NCBI GenBank assembly: GCA_030068145.1
Contig: JAPJBO010000096.1
Location: 124,001-188,000, forward strand
Direction: 5' to 3'
Length of the DNA: 64,000 bases
Source: Diplonema papillatum
Lineage: Eukaryota; Euglenozoa; Diplonemea; Diplonemida; Diplonemidae
Part shown: positions 1-11,764 of the stretch, piece after piece
Position numbering within the stretch: the first letter of the stretch is position 1
Layout: each line of letters starts with the position of its first letter
Notes under the pieces: generated by a model
Told to the model about the DNA's origin: nothing
Seen by the model: only the letters and a program-made list of their open reading frames with translations
The model's database searches: none
Made by a program: the position numbers and the translations under genes

Positions 1-1252
1 CCGCTGACGCCGCATCGACCCATCCACTTTGGCAGGCTGTGGTCAGGGACATGCTTTCCTCTGCCGGCGTGTTGAAGTCACCCATGACAGCTATCGGTAC
101 CTGCCCGAGTCCTGCCGCCATTTCGAAAACATCTGCAATGAGCTTCTCCCGATCCCGTACCACCGCCGCCTCCCTGCCTACGGGCGCATACACCGATATC
201 ACGTGCAGCACCATACGCGCATTTCCCGTTGCCACCACCGCGTGCGCGACTCGTGTACTCCTCGCCAACTCTCTCTCCAACTCTGTTGTGGGCTGGGAGA
301 CACTAGCCACCATGCCGCGGGTGGCGACAGCTGCGCCTCCTGGCACCCGTTGTCCTATACCGTTCGCACCCACAACAACAGGCACGTCTTCGCCCCAGTG
401 ACAGTCCCATCCGTATGCCGCAAGAAACAGCCCGCATGTCCTTTTTGTCTCTGGGCCCGCCCTGGTCTCTTGCAGAGCGACGATGTCCGCCGGGAGGGTC
501 GCCACTGTCCGACTTCTCGCATTTATGGAACCCACGTTTGCCGTTGCTAGCACTATCGTGCGACCAGGGGGCGCTATCGTATTCCGGGCTGAGAGTCTGG
601 GTTTACTGTCTGCTGCTATCTCACTCAGGGGAAGCTGTGACACCTCGGGGCCGAGGGTCGACAGCAGCTGCAGAGTTTCATGCGGTACGTGCAACGCGTC
701 ATAGTGCTGCGGCCGGTACGTCACGGTGATGATGCGTGACGAATTACCAGCTCTTCCTTCGCACCTGAGGTGCGCCAAATTCGTTGTTGATAGTACCCAC
801 ACAGTTGCCTTCAGCACTTCTGCTGCGGCTTGCAACGTGAGGTGGTCACCGTAGTGTCCGTCCCGCGCTACGGTGGAAAGATACTCAGATAGAGACGAAT
901 CAGTAGGGAGGAACGCCGAAGGCGGGTGGTGTCGCAGCTGCCAGGTTACCTTCTGCCTTAGGGAAGTAGCCGAAAGACTCAGCTTACTACTTCGCAGCAG
1001 CGCGGCAAATTGGCAGTTACCATCTTTCTCAACCGGTATCCGCTTCGCGCGCAAGATCGCAGCCGCCCTGTCGAGTTCCGTGTCGCCGCTTTCAGCTGGC
1101 GTCGGTTGATTCACGGCGGTTGACTGGTTCACACTCTTGACTTCCTCCCCTCGTCGGTTTCGCTTGCCAGTAGTAGGGTTGGCGCACCGGACAGCGCCAG
1201 TTGACACGTTTTCCTTGCTTGGTGTCAGTTCTTGTCCGGCACGCCCAGCCCC
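1..1252 (-). CDS. OTU cysteine protease + APE endonuclease region of LINE polyprotein (partial)
   Basis: The frame after the UAG stays open for 417 codons to the window edge. No ATG precedes the first domain, so it is reached by readthrough, by an unseen start, or the UAG is a mutation. Domain 1 (about 1050-690) matches the OTU fold: a DGNC motif with the candidate nucleophile Cys codon at 1015-1013, a DGHYGD segment, hydrophobic strands, and an HYDAL motif with the candidate His at 706-704. Domain 2 (about 560 to below 60) is an exonuclease-endonuclease-phosphatase fold: TANVGSINARS, a Glu in VALQETR, a GGAAVATRG strand, VISVYAP and the catalytic GDFN at 82-71. OTU enzymes cleave ubiquitin-like linkages; in transposons their role is unknown. 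The endonuclease should nick target DNA for target-primed reverse transcription. Truncated at its C-terminus by the window. Confidence 0.9.
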
Positions 1253-2488
1253 CTACTTTTTATCGATGGGGCTGTAGCGGTTGGTTGACACCATGTCAGT
1301 CAGGAGCTGCTGCTTACCCCCGCCTTTCCCGCCCTTCGCCTTTCCGGCGACCGGTCTCTTTGTAGCTTCGTTGAGCTGCTTCAACTGCTCGGCCAGCTCC
1401 TTTTCGTCAGCCTCCTTCTTAGCTTTCTTCCCTTTCTTGGAAGCTGTGGTGAGGGGCTGGGCCGGGAGGGGCTCCTGCGCGGCGTTTTCGGCTAAAGGTA
1501 CCGGCGGCTCGGCAGGGGGTGGAGTCGGTTGGATTGCAGGTACGGGCTCGTCTGTCCGCGCGGGCACGCCTGCGGCGGCAGATTGCTGTGCGACCTGTGC
1601 AATTCTCCCAAGCGCTGAGTCGATTCTGGCGCACATCTCCTGCGTAATACGGTCCAGCTTCTGCTCCGTCTCCGCCATCCACCCTATCTGGCGCATGTAG
1701 GCGTTGTCTTCGCGCTTGGTGGCTATCTGCGTCTGGGCGTCAGCCCAGCTTCGGAAGCGCTTTTCGAACGCGCCCTCCCAAGCCTCTCGCGCGGCAGTTC
1801 GCTCCTTCTGCCAGGCCTCTCGCTGCCTGCTCTGCTGCTGCGCCCAGGCTTCCCAGGCCGCTGCCGTCTCGTCCTGGTTCCCCTGCTCGCGCCTCTCTTC
1901 TCGCATCTCCGCGTCGTCCGTCGGGGACAGCTCCTTCAGCTGCTCCCGCAGTCTCGTCAGCTGCCTCTTCCGCACTTCTTCATGCGCTTTGAGCGCCCAG
2001 CGCCACTCGTCTTCCCCCTTCTTCTTCCCGAACTCGGCGAGGAACTCGGGCTTGGAGTACGTGGGTCCCCTGGGGGCCCCGTTGTCCGGCAGGCGTTTCG
2101 GTGGTCCTGCAGCGGCGAGGCTGTCCACCTCTTGGCGGGTTCGCTGGATGCGCTCCTGTCGGTGCGCCTCTTGCCGGGCCCGGTCGCGCGCCTCGACGTC
2201 GACGATTTCGCCTTCCTCCTCGCCAACGCGCACCTTGGCAACTGGTGGTGGCTCCGTCGCCTCGATGTGCGCGACTCCCTTCTTGATTCGCACTCTGGCC
2301 CCAGCCCACCCAAGCTGCTCGACCAGGCGCTCGTACGCACCTACCCGCCCCTTCAACGTCTCAAGACGCAGAGTGTATGCACGGGTTTCGGGTAGGTGCA
2401 CCACACGCACTTCGGCTTCGAACCTTTCGCTGCCCGAGGGTATTCCCTCGGGCCCCAGGGGGACCGCGTGGAGGTTGTTCGTAGTCAT
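1253..2488 (-). CDS. LINE ORF1-like protein (411 aa)
   Basis: An open frame of 411 codons starts at an ATG at 2488 and ends with UAG at 1255-1253. The frame is open further upstream only because it crosses a CA-repeat, so the first ATG after that repeat is the sensible start; it lies about 45 bases from the repeat. The protein has a globular N-terminal ~80 residues, a long Glu/Arg/Gln/Trp-rich helical stretch at about 150-310 that is probably a coiled coil, a Pro/Ala-rich linker at about 320-360 and a Lys/Gly-rich tail. I see no CCHC knuckle or RRM. In LINEs the first ORF usually makes an RNA-binding, self-associating protein; the coiled coil and basic tail fit that, but the function is inferred from position. 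The last codons, AAA AAG UAG, are followed without a frame change by the OTU-endonuclease reading frame. Confidence 0.85.
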   Translation of the reverse strand: MTTNNLHAVPLGPEGIPSGSERFEAEVRVVHLPETRAYTLRLETLKGRVGAYERLVEQLGWAGARVRIKKGVAHIEATEPPPVAKVRVGEEEGEIVDVEARDRARQEAHRQERIQRTRQEVDSLAAAGPPKRLPDNGAPRGPTYSKPEFLAEFGKKKGEDEWRWALKAHEEVRKRQLTRLREQLKELSPTDDAEMREERREQGNQDETAAAWEAWAQQQSRQREAWQKERTAAREAWEGAFEKRFRSWADAQTQIATKREDNAYMRQIGWMAETEQKLDRITQEMCARIDSALGRIAQVAQQSAAAGVPARTDEPVPAIQPTPPPAEPPVPLAENAAQEPLPAQPLTTASKKGKKAKKEADEKELAEQLKQLNEATKRPVAGKAKGGKGGGKQQLLTDMVSTNRYSPIDKK

Positions 2489-2530
2489 TTTACCGTTTGA
2501 GTATGTGTTGAGTGCGTTATGGTTTTCCCC

Positions 2531-3281
<751 letters not shown>

Positions 3282-3501
3282 AAGGTGTTCCTTCAGAAGG
3301 TGTGCCTTCTGAAGGTATTTATCCTTCTGAAGGTGTCCCTTCTGAAGGTGTTCCTACTGAAGGTATTCCTTCTGAAGGTATTCCTTCTGAAGGTATTCCT
3401 TCTGAAGGTATTCCTTCTGAAGGTATTCCTTCTGAAGGTATTCCTTCTGAAGGTATTCCTTCTGAAGGTGTTCCTTCTGAAGGTGTTCCTTCTGAAGGTG
3501 C
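3282..3501 (+). repeat. 15-bp palindromic minisatellite
   Basis: About 14 tandem copies of a 15-bp unit built around the near-palindrome CCTTCTGAAGG, with spacer TATTC or TGTTC. Early copies are diverged and central copies nearly identical, as expected for expansion from the middle. Both strands stay open, which produces spurious reading frames. Confidence 0.97.
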
Positions 3502-3589
3502 GGATATTCTGTCGGTGACGAAATGAAGGCACGCAGAGGGGTTCGTAGGCCAAAATAAGAATCTGACCGCGGAGATCATACGGCGTTCT

Positions 3590-6500
3590 GACTTCAGTGT
3601 CTTCGCATTGACATCTAGGTCACTGATGACGGAGCTCATACGCCACGCAATATAGGTGTTTCGACTTTGGCAGCCACACATTGGCAGCTAGGTGTGTAAT
3701 GGTTACACATTGGCATCATACGGTGTTTCGACTTTAGTGGTTACGCATTGGCTTCTACGTCCTTGATGTAGGAGGTCATACGGTGTTTCGACTTCGTAGC
3801 CACGCATTGGCAGCTGGTTACGCATTGGCATCTACGTCCTTGATGTAGGTGGTCATACGGTGTTTCGACTTTCGTAGCCACGCATTGATATCTAGGTGTT
3901 TCGCCTTTAGTGGCTACGCATTGGCTTCTACGTCCTTGATGTAGGAGGTCATACGGTGTTTCGACTTTGTAGCCACGCATTAGCATCTAGGTGTGTTCTG
4001 GTTACGCATTGGCATCTACGTCCTTTGATGTAGGTGGTCATCATCTTGATGTCAGAGAGCTATACGGTGTTTCGACTTTTGCAGCCACGCATTGGCATCT
4101 ACATCCTTGATGTACGAGGTCATACGGTGTTTCGACTTTCGTAGCCACGCATTGACATCTAGGTGTTTCGCCTTTATTGGTTACGCATTGGCTTCTACGT
4201 CCTTGATGTAGGAGGTCATACGGTGTTTCGACTTTCGTAGCCACGCATTGGCATCTAGGTGTGTAATGGTTACGCATTGGCATCTACGTCCTTTGATGTA
4301 GGTGGTCATCATCTTGATGTCAGAGAGTCATACGGTGTTTCGACTTTTGCAGCCACGCATTGGCATCTACATCCTTTGATGTAGGAGGTCATACGGCGTT
4401 TCGACTTTCGTAGCCACGCATTGGCATCTAGGTGTGTAATGGTTATGCATTGGCATCTACGTCCTTTGATGTAGGTGGTCATCATCTTGATGTCAGAGAG
4501 TCATACGGTGTTTCGACTTTCGTAGCCACGCATTGACATCTAGGTGTTTCGCCTTTAGTGGTTACGCATTGGCTTCTAAGTCCGTGATGTAGGAGGTCAT
4601 ACGGTGTTTCGACTTTCGTAGCCACGCATTGGCATCTAGGTGTGTAATGGTTACGCATTGGCATCTACGTCCTTTGATGTAGGTGGTCATCATCTTGATG
4701 TCAGAGAGTTATACGGTGTTTCGACTTTTGCAGCCACGCATTGGCATCTACATCCTTGATGTACGAGGTCATACGGTGTTTCGACTTTCGTAGCCACGCA
4801 TTGACATCTAGGTGTGTAATGGTTACGCATTGGCATCTACGTCCTTGATGTAGGTGGTCATCATCTTGATGTCAGAGAGTTATACGGTGTTTCGACTTTT
4901 GCAGCCACGCATTGGCATCTACATCCTTGATGTACGAGGTCATACGGCGTTTCGACTTTCGTAGCCACGCATTGACATCTAGGTGTGTAATGGTTACGCA
5001 TTGGCATCTACGTCCTTGATGTAGGTGGTCATCATCTTGATGTCAGAGAGTTATACGGTGTTTCGACTTTCGTAGCCACGCATTGACATCTAGGTGTGTA
5101 ATGGTTACGCATTGGCATCTACGTCCTTGATGTAGGTGGTCATCATCTTGATGTCAGAGAGTTATACGGTGTTTCGACTTTTGCAGCCACGCATTGGCAT
5201 CTACATCCTTGATGTACGAGGTCATACGGCGTTTCGACTTTCGTAGCCACGCATTGACATCTAGGTGTGTAATGGTTACGCATTGGCATCTACGTCCTTG
5301 ATGTAGGTGGTCATCATCTTGATGTCAGAGAGTTATACGGTGTTTCGACTTTCGTAGCCACGCATTGACATCTAGGTGTGTAATGGTTACGCATTGGCAT
5401 CTACGTCCTTGATGTAGGTGGTCATCATCTTGATGTCAGAGAGTCATACGGTGTTTCGACTTTTGCAGCCACGCATTGGCTTCTACGTCCTTGATGTAGG
5501 AGGTCATACGGTGTTTCGACTTTTGCAGCCACGCATTGGCATCTACATCCTTGATGTACGAGGTCATACGGTGTTTCAACTTTCGTAGCCACGCATTGAC
5601 ATCTAGGTGTTTCGCCTTTATTGGTTACGCATTGGCATCTACATCCTTGATGTATGAGGTCATACGGTGTTTCGACTTTCGTAGCCACGCATTGGCATCT
5701 AGGTGTGTAATGGTTACGCATTGGCATCTACGTCCTTGATGTAGGTGGTCATCATCTTGATGTCAGAGAGTTATACGGTGTTTCGACTTTCGTAGCCACG
5801 CATTGACATCTAGGTGTGTAATGGTTACGCATTGGCATCTACGTCCTTGATGTAGGTGGTCATCATCTTGATGTCAGAGAGTCATACGGTGTTTCGACTT
5901 TTGCAGCCACGCATTGGCTTCTACGTCCTTGATGTAGGAGGTCATACGGTGTTTCGACTTTTGCAGCCACGCATTGGCATCTACATCCTTGATGTACGAG
6001 GTCATACGGTGTTTCAACTTTCGTAGCCACGCATTGACATCTAGGTGTTTCGCCTTTATTGGTTACGCATTGGCATCTACATCCTTGATGTACGAGGTCA
6101 TACGGTGTTTCGACTTTTGCAGCCACGCATTGGCATCTACATCCTTGATGTACGAGGTCATACGGTGTTTCAACTTTCGTAGCCACGCATTGACATCTAG
6201 GTGTTTCGCCTTTATTGGTTACGCATTGGCATCTACATCCTTGATGTATGAGGTCATACGGTGTTTCGACTTTCGTAGCCACGCATTGGCATCTAGGTGT
6301 GTAATGGTTACGCATTGGCATCTACGTCCTTGATGTAGGTGGTCATCATCTTGATGTCAGAGAGTCATACGGTGTTTCGTCTTTTGCAGCCACGCATTGG
6401 CATCTACATCCTTGATGTACGAGGTCATACGGCGTTTCGACTTTCGTAGCCACGCATTGACATCTAGGTGTTTCGCCTTTAGTGGTTACGCATTGGCTTC

Positions 6501-6830
6501 CAAGTCCGTGATGTAGGAGGTCATACGGTGTTTCGACTTTCGTAGCCACGCATTGGGATCTAGGTGTTTCGACTTTAAAGGTTACGCATTGGCTTCTACG
6601 TCCTTGATGTAGGAGGTCATACGGTGTTTCGACTCTAGCCACGCGTTGGCATTTAGGTCCTTGATGCAGGTGGCCGTACGGTGGTTTGACTAGACTTTGG
6701 TGTCGGTAGGCCACGCATTGGGTACGTCTCGGTAGGCCACGCATTGGGCACGTCATACGGTGTCGGTAGGCCACGCATTGGGTACGTCATACGGTGTCCA
6801 CGCAACTGGATCTGTAGGTGGTTCGAGGGG
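3590..6830 (+). repeat. 60-bp satellite array with higher-order repeats
   Basis: A long tandem array of a roughly 60-bp unit. Each unit carries CATACGGTGTTTCGACTTT, then GTAGCCACGCATTGG, then a variable CTACRTCCTTGATGTA segment. Units of different length alternate, often with an inserted CATCATCTTGATGTCAGAGAG block, giving higher-order periods; the block starting near 5443 recurs near 5881 with a 438-bp offset, and the second copy has an extra 120 bp (two units). The 60-bp length keeps minus-strand frames open, so 20-residue peptide repeats there are not genes. Confidence 0.97.
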
Positions 6831-7440
6831 TCATCGGGTGTGGGGGTTCATACGGTAATGGAACTTGGTATGCCAAGAACTTGAACTGCAGGTGGGTTTG
6901 AGGGTTTTGAGCGCTATGGGGGGGTTCGAACGGTGTTTTCGAGGTTCGAAGGTGCATACGGTGCTTCCAATTTGGACTGGATCTGCAGGAGGTTCGAGGT
7001 CATGGGGGCCTTGAGTAATATGGGGGGCCATACGGTGTTTCGACGTGGTAGGCCAAGTAGATGTGAAACAGGTTCAAGGGTCTTGAGTGCGCGCTATGGA
7101 GGGGTTCATACGCTGTTTTCGGCTTTGGTGGCCGTAGTTGCATCTCGGTCATTGCTGTACGAGATTCGAGGGCCCATTCAGTATCTGTAGGAGGTTGGCA
7201 GCTGTTCGAGGGGCTTGAGTGCGGGTTCCTGCGGTCTTTCTAGCGTTTATTGTGGTTTAGAGGTTCGGTGTTTTAGGGTCTCCGGTTGACCATTGAGGCT
7301 GTGAGGCGGGTGGTATGAGGGTAGTAGGTATGCTTATACATATTAACTACGGCTAGCCATGTTTGTAAGTGTTGCGGTCTTTCGCTAGGTAGGCCACGCA
7401 TTGGACTTCGATCATTTTCCGCGCCACTTGTCGCAGCAGA
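6831..7440 (+). repeat. Decayed flank of the 60-bp satellite
   Basis: Remnants of the satellite words (CATACGGT, GGTTCGAGG, GGCCACGCATTGG) continue with increasing spacing and divergence and then fade out. A CGGTGTTTTAGGGTCTCC word near 7266 belongs to dispersed family A, described at 31209. Confidence 0.75.
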
Positions 7441-10367
7441 ACGGGGAAAAATCAAAGAGTCTGATGTAACAAAAAAAAAAAAAGAACACGAGCAAACGAA
7501 AATCATAACACTGCGCGCAGAACTCCGCTTTTTCGATTTCCTTCCCTCGTTGTCGAGTTTTCTTCTTCTTTTTTATTTTTTTGTGCATTCTTCCATGATG
7601 CCAAACATCGTTCTTCCTTCATTTTTTTTCGGTTTCTTTGTGGACGGGGGTATTCGAGTGATTCTTTATTTTTCCATTTCAACCGCTGTGGCCCTCGATC
7701 GAGCCACAGCAGGACGGGTAAGTGGGGGACGAACAAAAACGGAGATGAACTCGTGCGGCGATGGTGGCGGGAGAGCTCAAAACGGGGAAGAAGTTCCGCG
7801 GATGTGGAAAGCCACCCGACACCGCCGGCAATAGGGGGGAGAAGTAAAGGAAAGCAGAGGAACTAGAGCAGATATAATAAAGGAGACGGAGAGGTATTGG
7901 GGGGTGAGTGGGACACTGCTGCTACGCAGAACAGATTCTGGGAAGCAGCAGAAAGAGGTGGGCGGGTGCAGAAAGGGGGTGGGCAGGGCATTATAGAGGG
8001 AGTTAAAGTCCGTATCTATCGGGATTTCGACGATCTGGCCAGGGTCGGTGAAAGCCGTGAAACCGCAAGAGTAAGAAAAGAAGAACGGGTAACCAGGACC
8101 GACCCCCGTTCGTGAGAAAAACATGTATTTGTCAGGAGCTGAGTCAACTAATCCCAGCTTGAGCACCGCAACTCCTTCGCTGGTCGTAGAATCCGAGCGG
8201 AGATGACACTCCTTTGTATAATGCCCTGTGGGAGGGGGATCGGGGTGGAGTGGGGGAAGAGAAATAGGTGAACGCGTTTGGACCCTGGTTTGACGTGCTG
8301 GTTCTTCGGACTCGGCACGTGGCACAACGCATCTCTTTTTTCATTGCAGGCAACTATGTCGAAGGCGTCGTCTTGTGGGTGCGCCTCTGTGTACTACTCC
8401 TGTTCGACGCCGACAGGGCTGAGGGGCGGGCAGCAGGCCTTTCGGAGGGGGTGCGCGAGAACATGATTTGTGCCCAACACCGCATCAGCCCTATCAGCGT
8501 CGCCTTTCAGTCCTTTTAATGGTACCCCCAAAATCCCCGTATTGCGTACTTCCTGCGTAGTCGATCTTTGAGTGCGTGAGCCCCTCCGAAGAAAGGTCCA
8601 TCACACACGGGTTTGCGTAGTTTGTGCGGAGCTCTTGCGTACTTCGTTCCTTCGGTTTTCGGGGATACCATTTAAGCCGGATATTTGAGGCGGGCCGTCA
8701 TCGCGAAGCCTGAGTTTGCAGACAGGGCAGCGGTGCGATTCTGCAATAGGACCCAGGCCCTCCTCGTCGCGTCATCAAGCCCATAATGTTCACAGCACCT
8801 TCATTTACGCAGGGGACAAAGCAAAAAAAAGCGGTCCAAGTGCAGCCTTCCCCCTGTGATTGAACTGCTCACCTGACACCCAAGGGGCGGATGTTGAACC
8901 GAATTCGGGTCATATATTTGCTTTCATAAAAGGCCGCTGGCGACAAAAAGAGAAGGCCTTTCCCCCCAGCCATCGGGTGAAGCATCAAAAAGTTCGGCCA
9001 GCAAACTCCAAGATATCCACTCCCTCCCAGTTGGTACAGGGTTCAATTCTTGAGAAAAGTCGGACCGTTGGATCTGGTTCGCAATGTCTTCTGAACCCAG
9101 CGTGGATGTTTCTGCGCTGAACAATACTTCGAAGCAAAAGATCGGGAAAGCTCCAACCCGAGTTGAAGTTCGCACAAGCAAATCGTGCCATTCGCAAAGT
9201 GAGCCTTGCGACAAAGTGAGTTCTCAAAATGCGACAGCATGGATTAATTAGTGGATTAGAATCCACTTATAATCCACTTTGTCGCAGCAAACTGGTTTCC
9301 ACTCTGTCGTAATCCACTTACGTCGATCCGGCTTGTTGTTCTGTTGTTTCTCCCTTCAAATAAGGGAAACACGGCACTGTGTACTAGCTTGGTGGTTTAG
9401 CAACATGGGTGCGAGAATAGGCAACCCTTCGTTCAACTGCGGATCAAATAAATAAGAGCTTCCCGAATTATCTTCATTTTCAGAGAGAAAGAGGGAGAGA
9501 TAGAGAGAGACAGAGCGCTGCGGCATCACCGGCGTGGACGGGCCTAAAAAGGATGTGCCCCATTCAACTAGCCTTTTGCGTGAGTGCATGTGATAAACAG
9601 CGAACAAACACGAGTCAGCACACGTTGTGCATAAACCCGGTGGGTGGAGAGGAGGGGAAGTCCCACGGGGGGGATGGCATAAACTGTATTTTTGTTTTAA
9701 GAAGGCTTTTTCCTGTTACCGTTATCGATCAATCAAGTTGGCAAAAGGGGCGGGGCGGATAAGGGTATTGTTTTTTTTTTTTTTTTTTTTTTTTTGTTTG
9801 TGCGTGTCGGTTGATCGTTTTCTTACGTGTTCTCATTTGTTTCATTCCAGGTTTGGACTTTTGATCAACCAAAACACGCCACGCCTCCGTTTTTTAGCCT
9901 TCACTTTACATTGTAGGCCAAGATCCGTGGACCAAAGCCCCACCCCCAATTGTTTGTGCGCACGTGTGTAGTAACAACACCTCACGCCGTTTCTTTCCAA
10001 TATTGACAAACTCATGATGAGGTGGTTGACCAGGCCCCCACGAAGCCTTATACACAACACGGCTACAACACAAGGATGCAGCCCTGCTAAGGTGTGCACT
10101 CAGCCATCGGGCCATTGGCTGCTAAGCACCCCCCGACCGGTTGATGTGCCACTTTTGTGGCCCTCTATTCGCCGGCCGGTGCTGTCAGCAGTTGTTCCGC
10201 GTCGCATCAAGTACATGATGCTGGCGGTTGGGGGATCGGCGACCTGAAGGTGCGGTCAACAGTGTCGCCACGTGAAGGCTCCCCATGACACCACGGTCCG
10301 TATCATCAAAAAAAAAAAACCCCCCCAACAGGGCACCCCTGCTACTTTCAGAGGTGCTGGTGCAGCA
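7441..10367. other. Region without a recognised gene
   Basis: Mixed low-complexity DNA with purine- and pyrimidine-rich tracts and a T-run at 9770-9796. A small palindromic cluster of GTGGATT/AATCCAC words lies at 9240-9330. Reading frames here are short and resemble no family I know. Confidence 0.5.
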
Positions 10368-10573
10368 GGAACATTTCCGGAGTTGGGGCTTGCACTGATA
10401 AACGAAGCAACGGACGATCAGCAACAGCTGACCAAACGTGATGAAAATGATAAGGCAAAAGTTTCTTGTTCTTCGCGTGTACAGGGTATAAACCTCTCTG
10501 GGGGGGTTTCTTGGATTAGCACTTTTTCGTTCGTTTTCTCTTTCATGTGCAACCGTTGTTCCGGAAATGTTCC
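10368..10573. mobile_element. MITE-like family C, copy 1 (206 bp)
   Basis: The segment starts GGAACATTTCCGGA and ends with its exact reverse complement, a 14-bp terminal inverted repeat. Related copies occur at 17109-17462, 23772-24225 and 58753-58890 and share the inner words GTTGGGGCTTGCACTGAT and TCATGTGCAACCGTTGTT. Sequence just outside the right end (TCAGTACA) is also shared between copies, so the true border may lie slightly farther out. No transposase is encoded. Confidence 0.75.
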
Positions 10574-11575
10574 CGTCAGTACAGATGAACTATTAAAAAA
10601 CGAATAGGCGTGTGTGTGTGTGTACGTAGGGGAGGATTAGCCTGCTTGTGAATGGTACACCAATCTTCTCCAAACACGCTGCCAGCGTTTTATTTCGTGT
10701 TTACAAATGCTACTGCGAAAAAGCCCCTTTTTGTGCGTTTTTAAAGCCCTACGCTGCAAGGGATACACCGAGTGTTCTCTACTTCGCCGTGATCGCATGT
10801 AGTCCGGGGGGGGGCACCTGTGCCAACGTGGCGGTTAGATTGGGAAAAAGCCGTACACTGGCGCCTTCCCTGGAGCAAATGCGGACCGCCAACGTGCTGT
10901 ATGAGAACAGAGCGGCTGGGAACAGGCTTGCAGCGGATGCCTGGACTTCTTGGATGAAAGGTTTTTCTGCTGGTGGGGGTGTGCCAGCGGACACGACCCC
11001 CATGCCACGAGGTTTCACACAGAAGAACGGGCTCTTGCTGCCTAAGTGACGAGCGTTTCGCATGCAAATGTGCACCACACGGTGCCAGTTTTCGCTACGT
11101 GTCCCCGGAACGGTCACTTTTGCCGCGCTTTCGTCGTGGTGCACCGACCACCAAACACGCTGCTACGTCTTTATTGCCTGCCCAGGGCAACTCCCGCAAG
11201 GGTGTTAGTTGCATAGTAACAGCGGAGAGCAAGAAAAAATGTGATGCCCGTCGGTCAGCAGCTTCAGTGCAAAACCTGCTCTTTGTCTTCCTCTCGTAGT
11301 GGAAGTTGAAACTTTTTTAGCGTTTTTTTTTTTTGGGGGGGGGGGGGGAAAGGTCGTTTATCAACTTTTTAAGTTGCTCCTCATGCATGCTTGATGCTAG
11401 CATCAGGGTTTTCTCTCCGGCGTACTTCGTTGTTCGAACGATGAGTACAGAACGACGACAACAAGTAATGGGGAGCTCAGCACGATTACGTTCTCTGCGT
11501 CGTTTGAGCTCCGCACGGCAGTCCAGCCCTCAGAAGCTGCGAAGCCAATTTTTTTTGTAAGCACCGGCTTTGTAG
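10574..11575. other. Region without a recognised gene
   Basis: Contains short G/T tracts, a G-run near 11336-11348 and, at 11391-11404, the perfect 14-bp palindrome TGATGCTAGCATCA, which recurs at 26996-27009 and in degraded form near 17269. No gene seen. Confidence 0.5.
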
Positions 11576-11764
11576 GAAATACTTGAGGAGGCTGCCAGCT
11601 GCAAAAGATCAAAGGAGGTAAATGTTCTGTAGCCCACACGAAACACAGGTAAAGCTGGGTTTAGTGACGGGCGTAAGCGTTCAACAAAAAAGACCCACTT
11701 TGGATTGTTTTCTCCCCCTCTAGCCTCCTTCGAAATGAGCACAAGGCAGTCCCTCGAGTATTTC
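11576..11764 (-). mobile_element. MITE-like family B, copy 1
   Basis: One of five copies of a ~190-bp element whose ends are imperfect inverted repeats (GAAATACTCGAGGGGCTGCC against GGCAGCCTCCTCAAGTATTTC, read on the element strand). The inner words TTTTGTTGAACGCTTACGCCC and GTGTGGGCTACAGCACATTTACC are conserved. A further 20-25 bp beyond the right repeat (ACAAAGCAGGTGCTTATAC) is also shared by all copies. Confidence 0.85.

Larger units (their letters stand above)
1..2488 (-). mobile_element. Non-LTR (LINE) retrotransposon, 5' half, cut by window edge
   Basis: A minus-strand coding block reads ORF1, one UAG codon, then an OTU-like protease domain and an APE-type endonuclease, and leaves the window at position 1. 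The endonuclease is the target-nicking enzyme of LINEs; the reverse transcriptase should follow outside the window. Seen: a GDFN motif at 82-71, an ALQETR motif upstream of it, and a DGNC motif at 1024-1013. Known: OTU-like cysteine proteases occur in a few non-LTR families, for example Dualen/RandI of green algae. The reading frame over the window is intact apart from the single UAG, so this copy is young or active. No target duplication can be judged because one end is missing. I infer LINE membership with high confidence but not the clade. Confidence 0.92.

Noticed and set aside
29..729. Plus-strand open frames at the left edge
   Set aside because: They lie opposite the LINE endonuclease and OTU domains, which have clear family motifs on the minus strand.
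3741..6774. Repeated peptides with VATKVETPYDL in several minus-strand frames
   Set aside because: Products of the 60-bp satellite, which keeps one frame open; no start or codon constraint.
3282..7440. CRISPR array
   Set aside because: Units are tandem with no unique spacers of constant length, and the genome is eukaryotic. The same holds for the arrays at 14.0, 46.6 and 51.4 kb.
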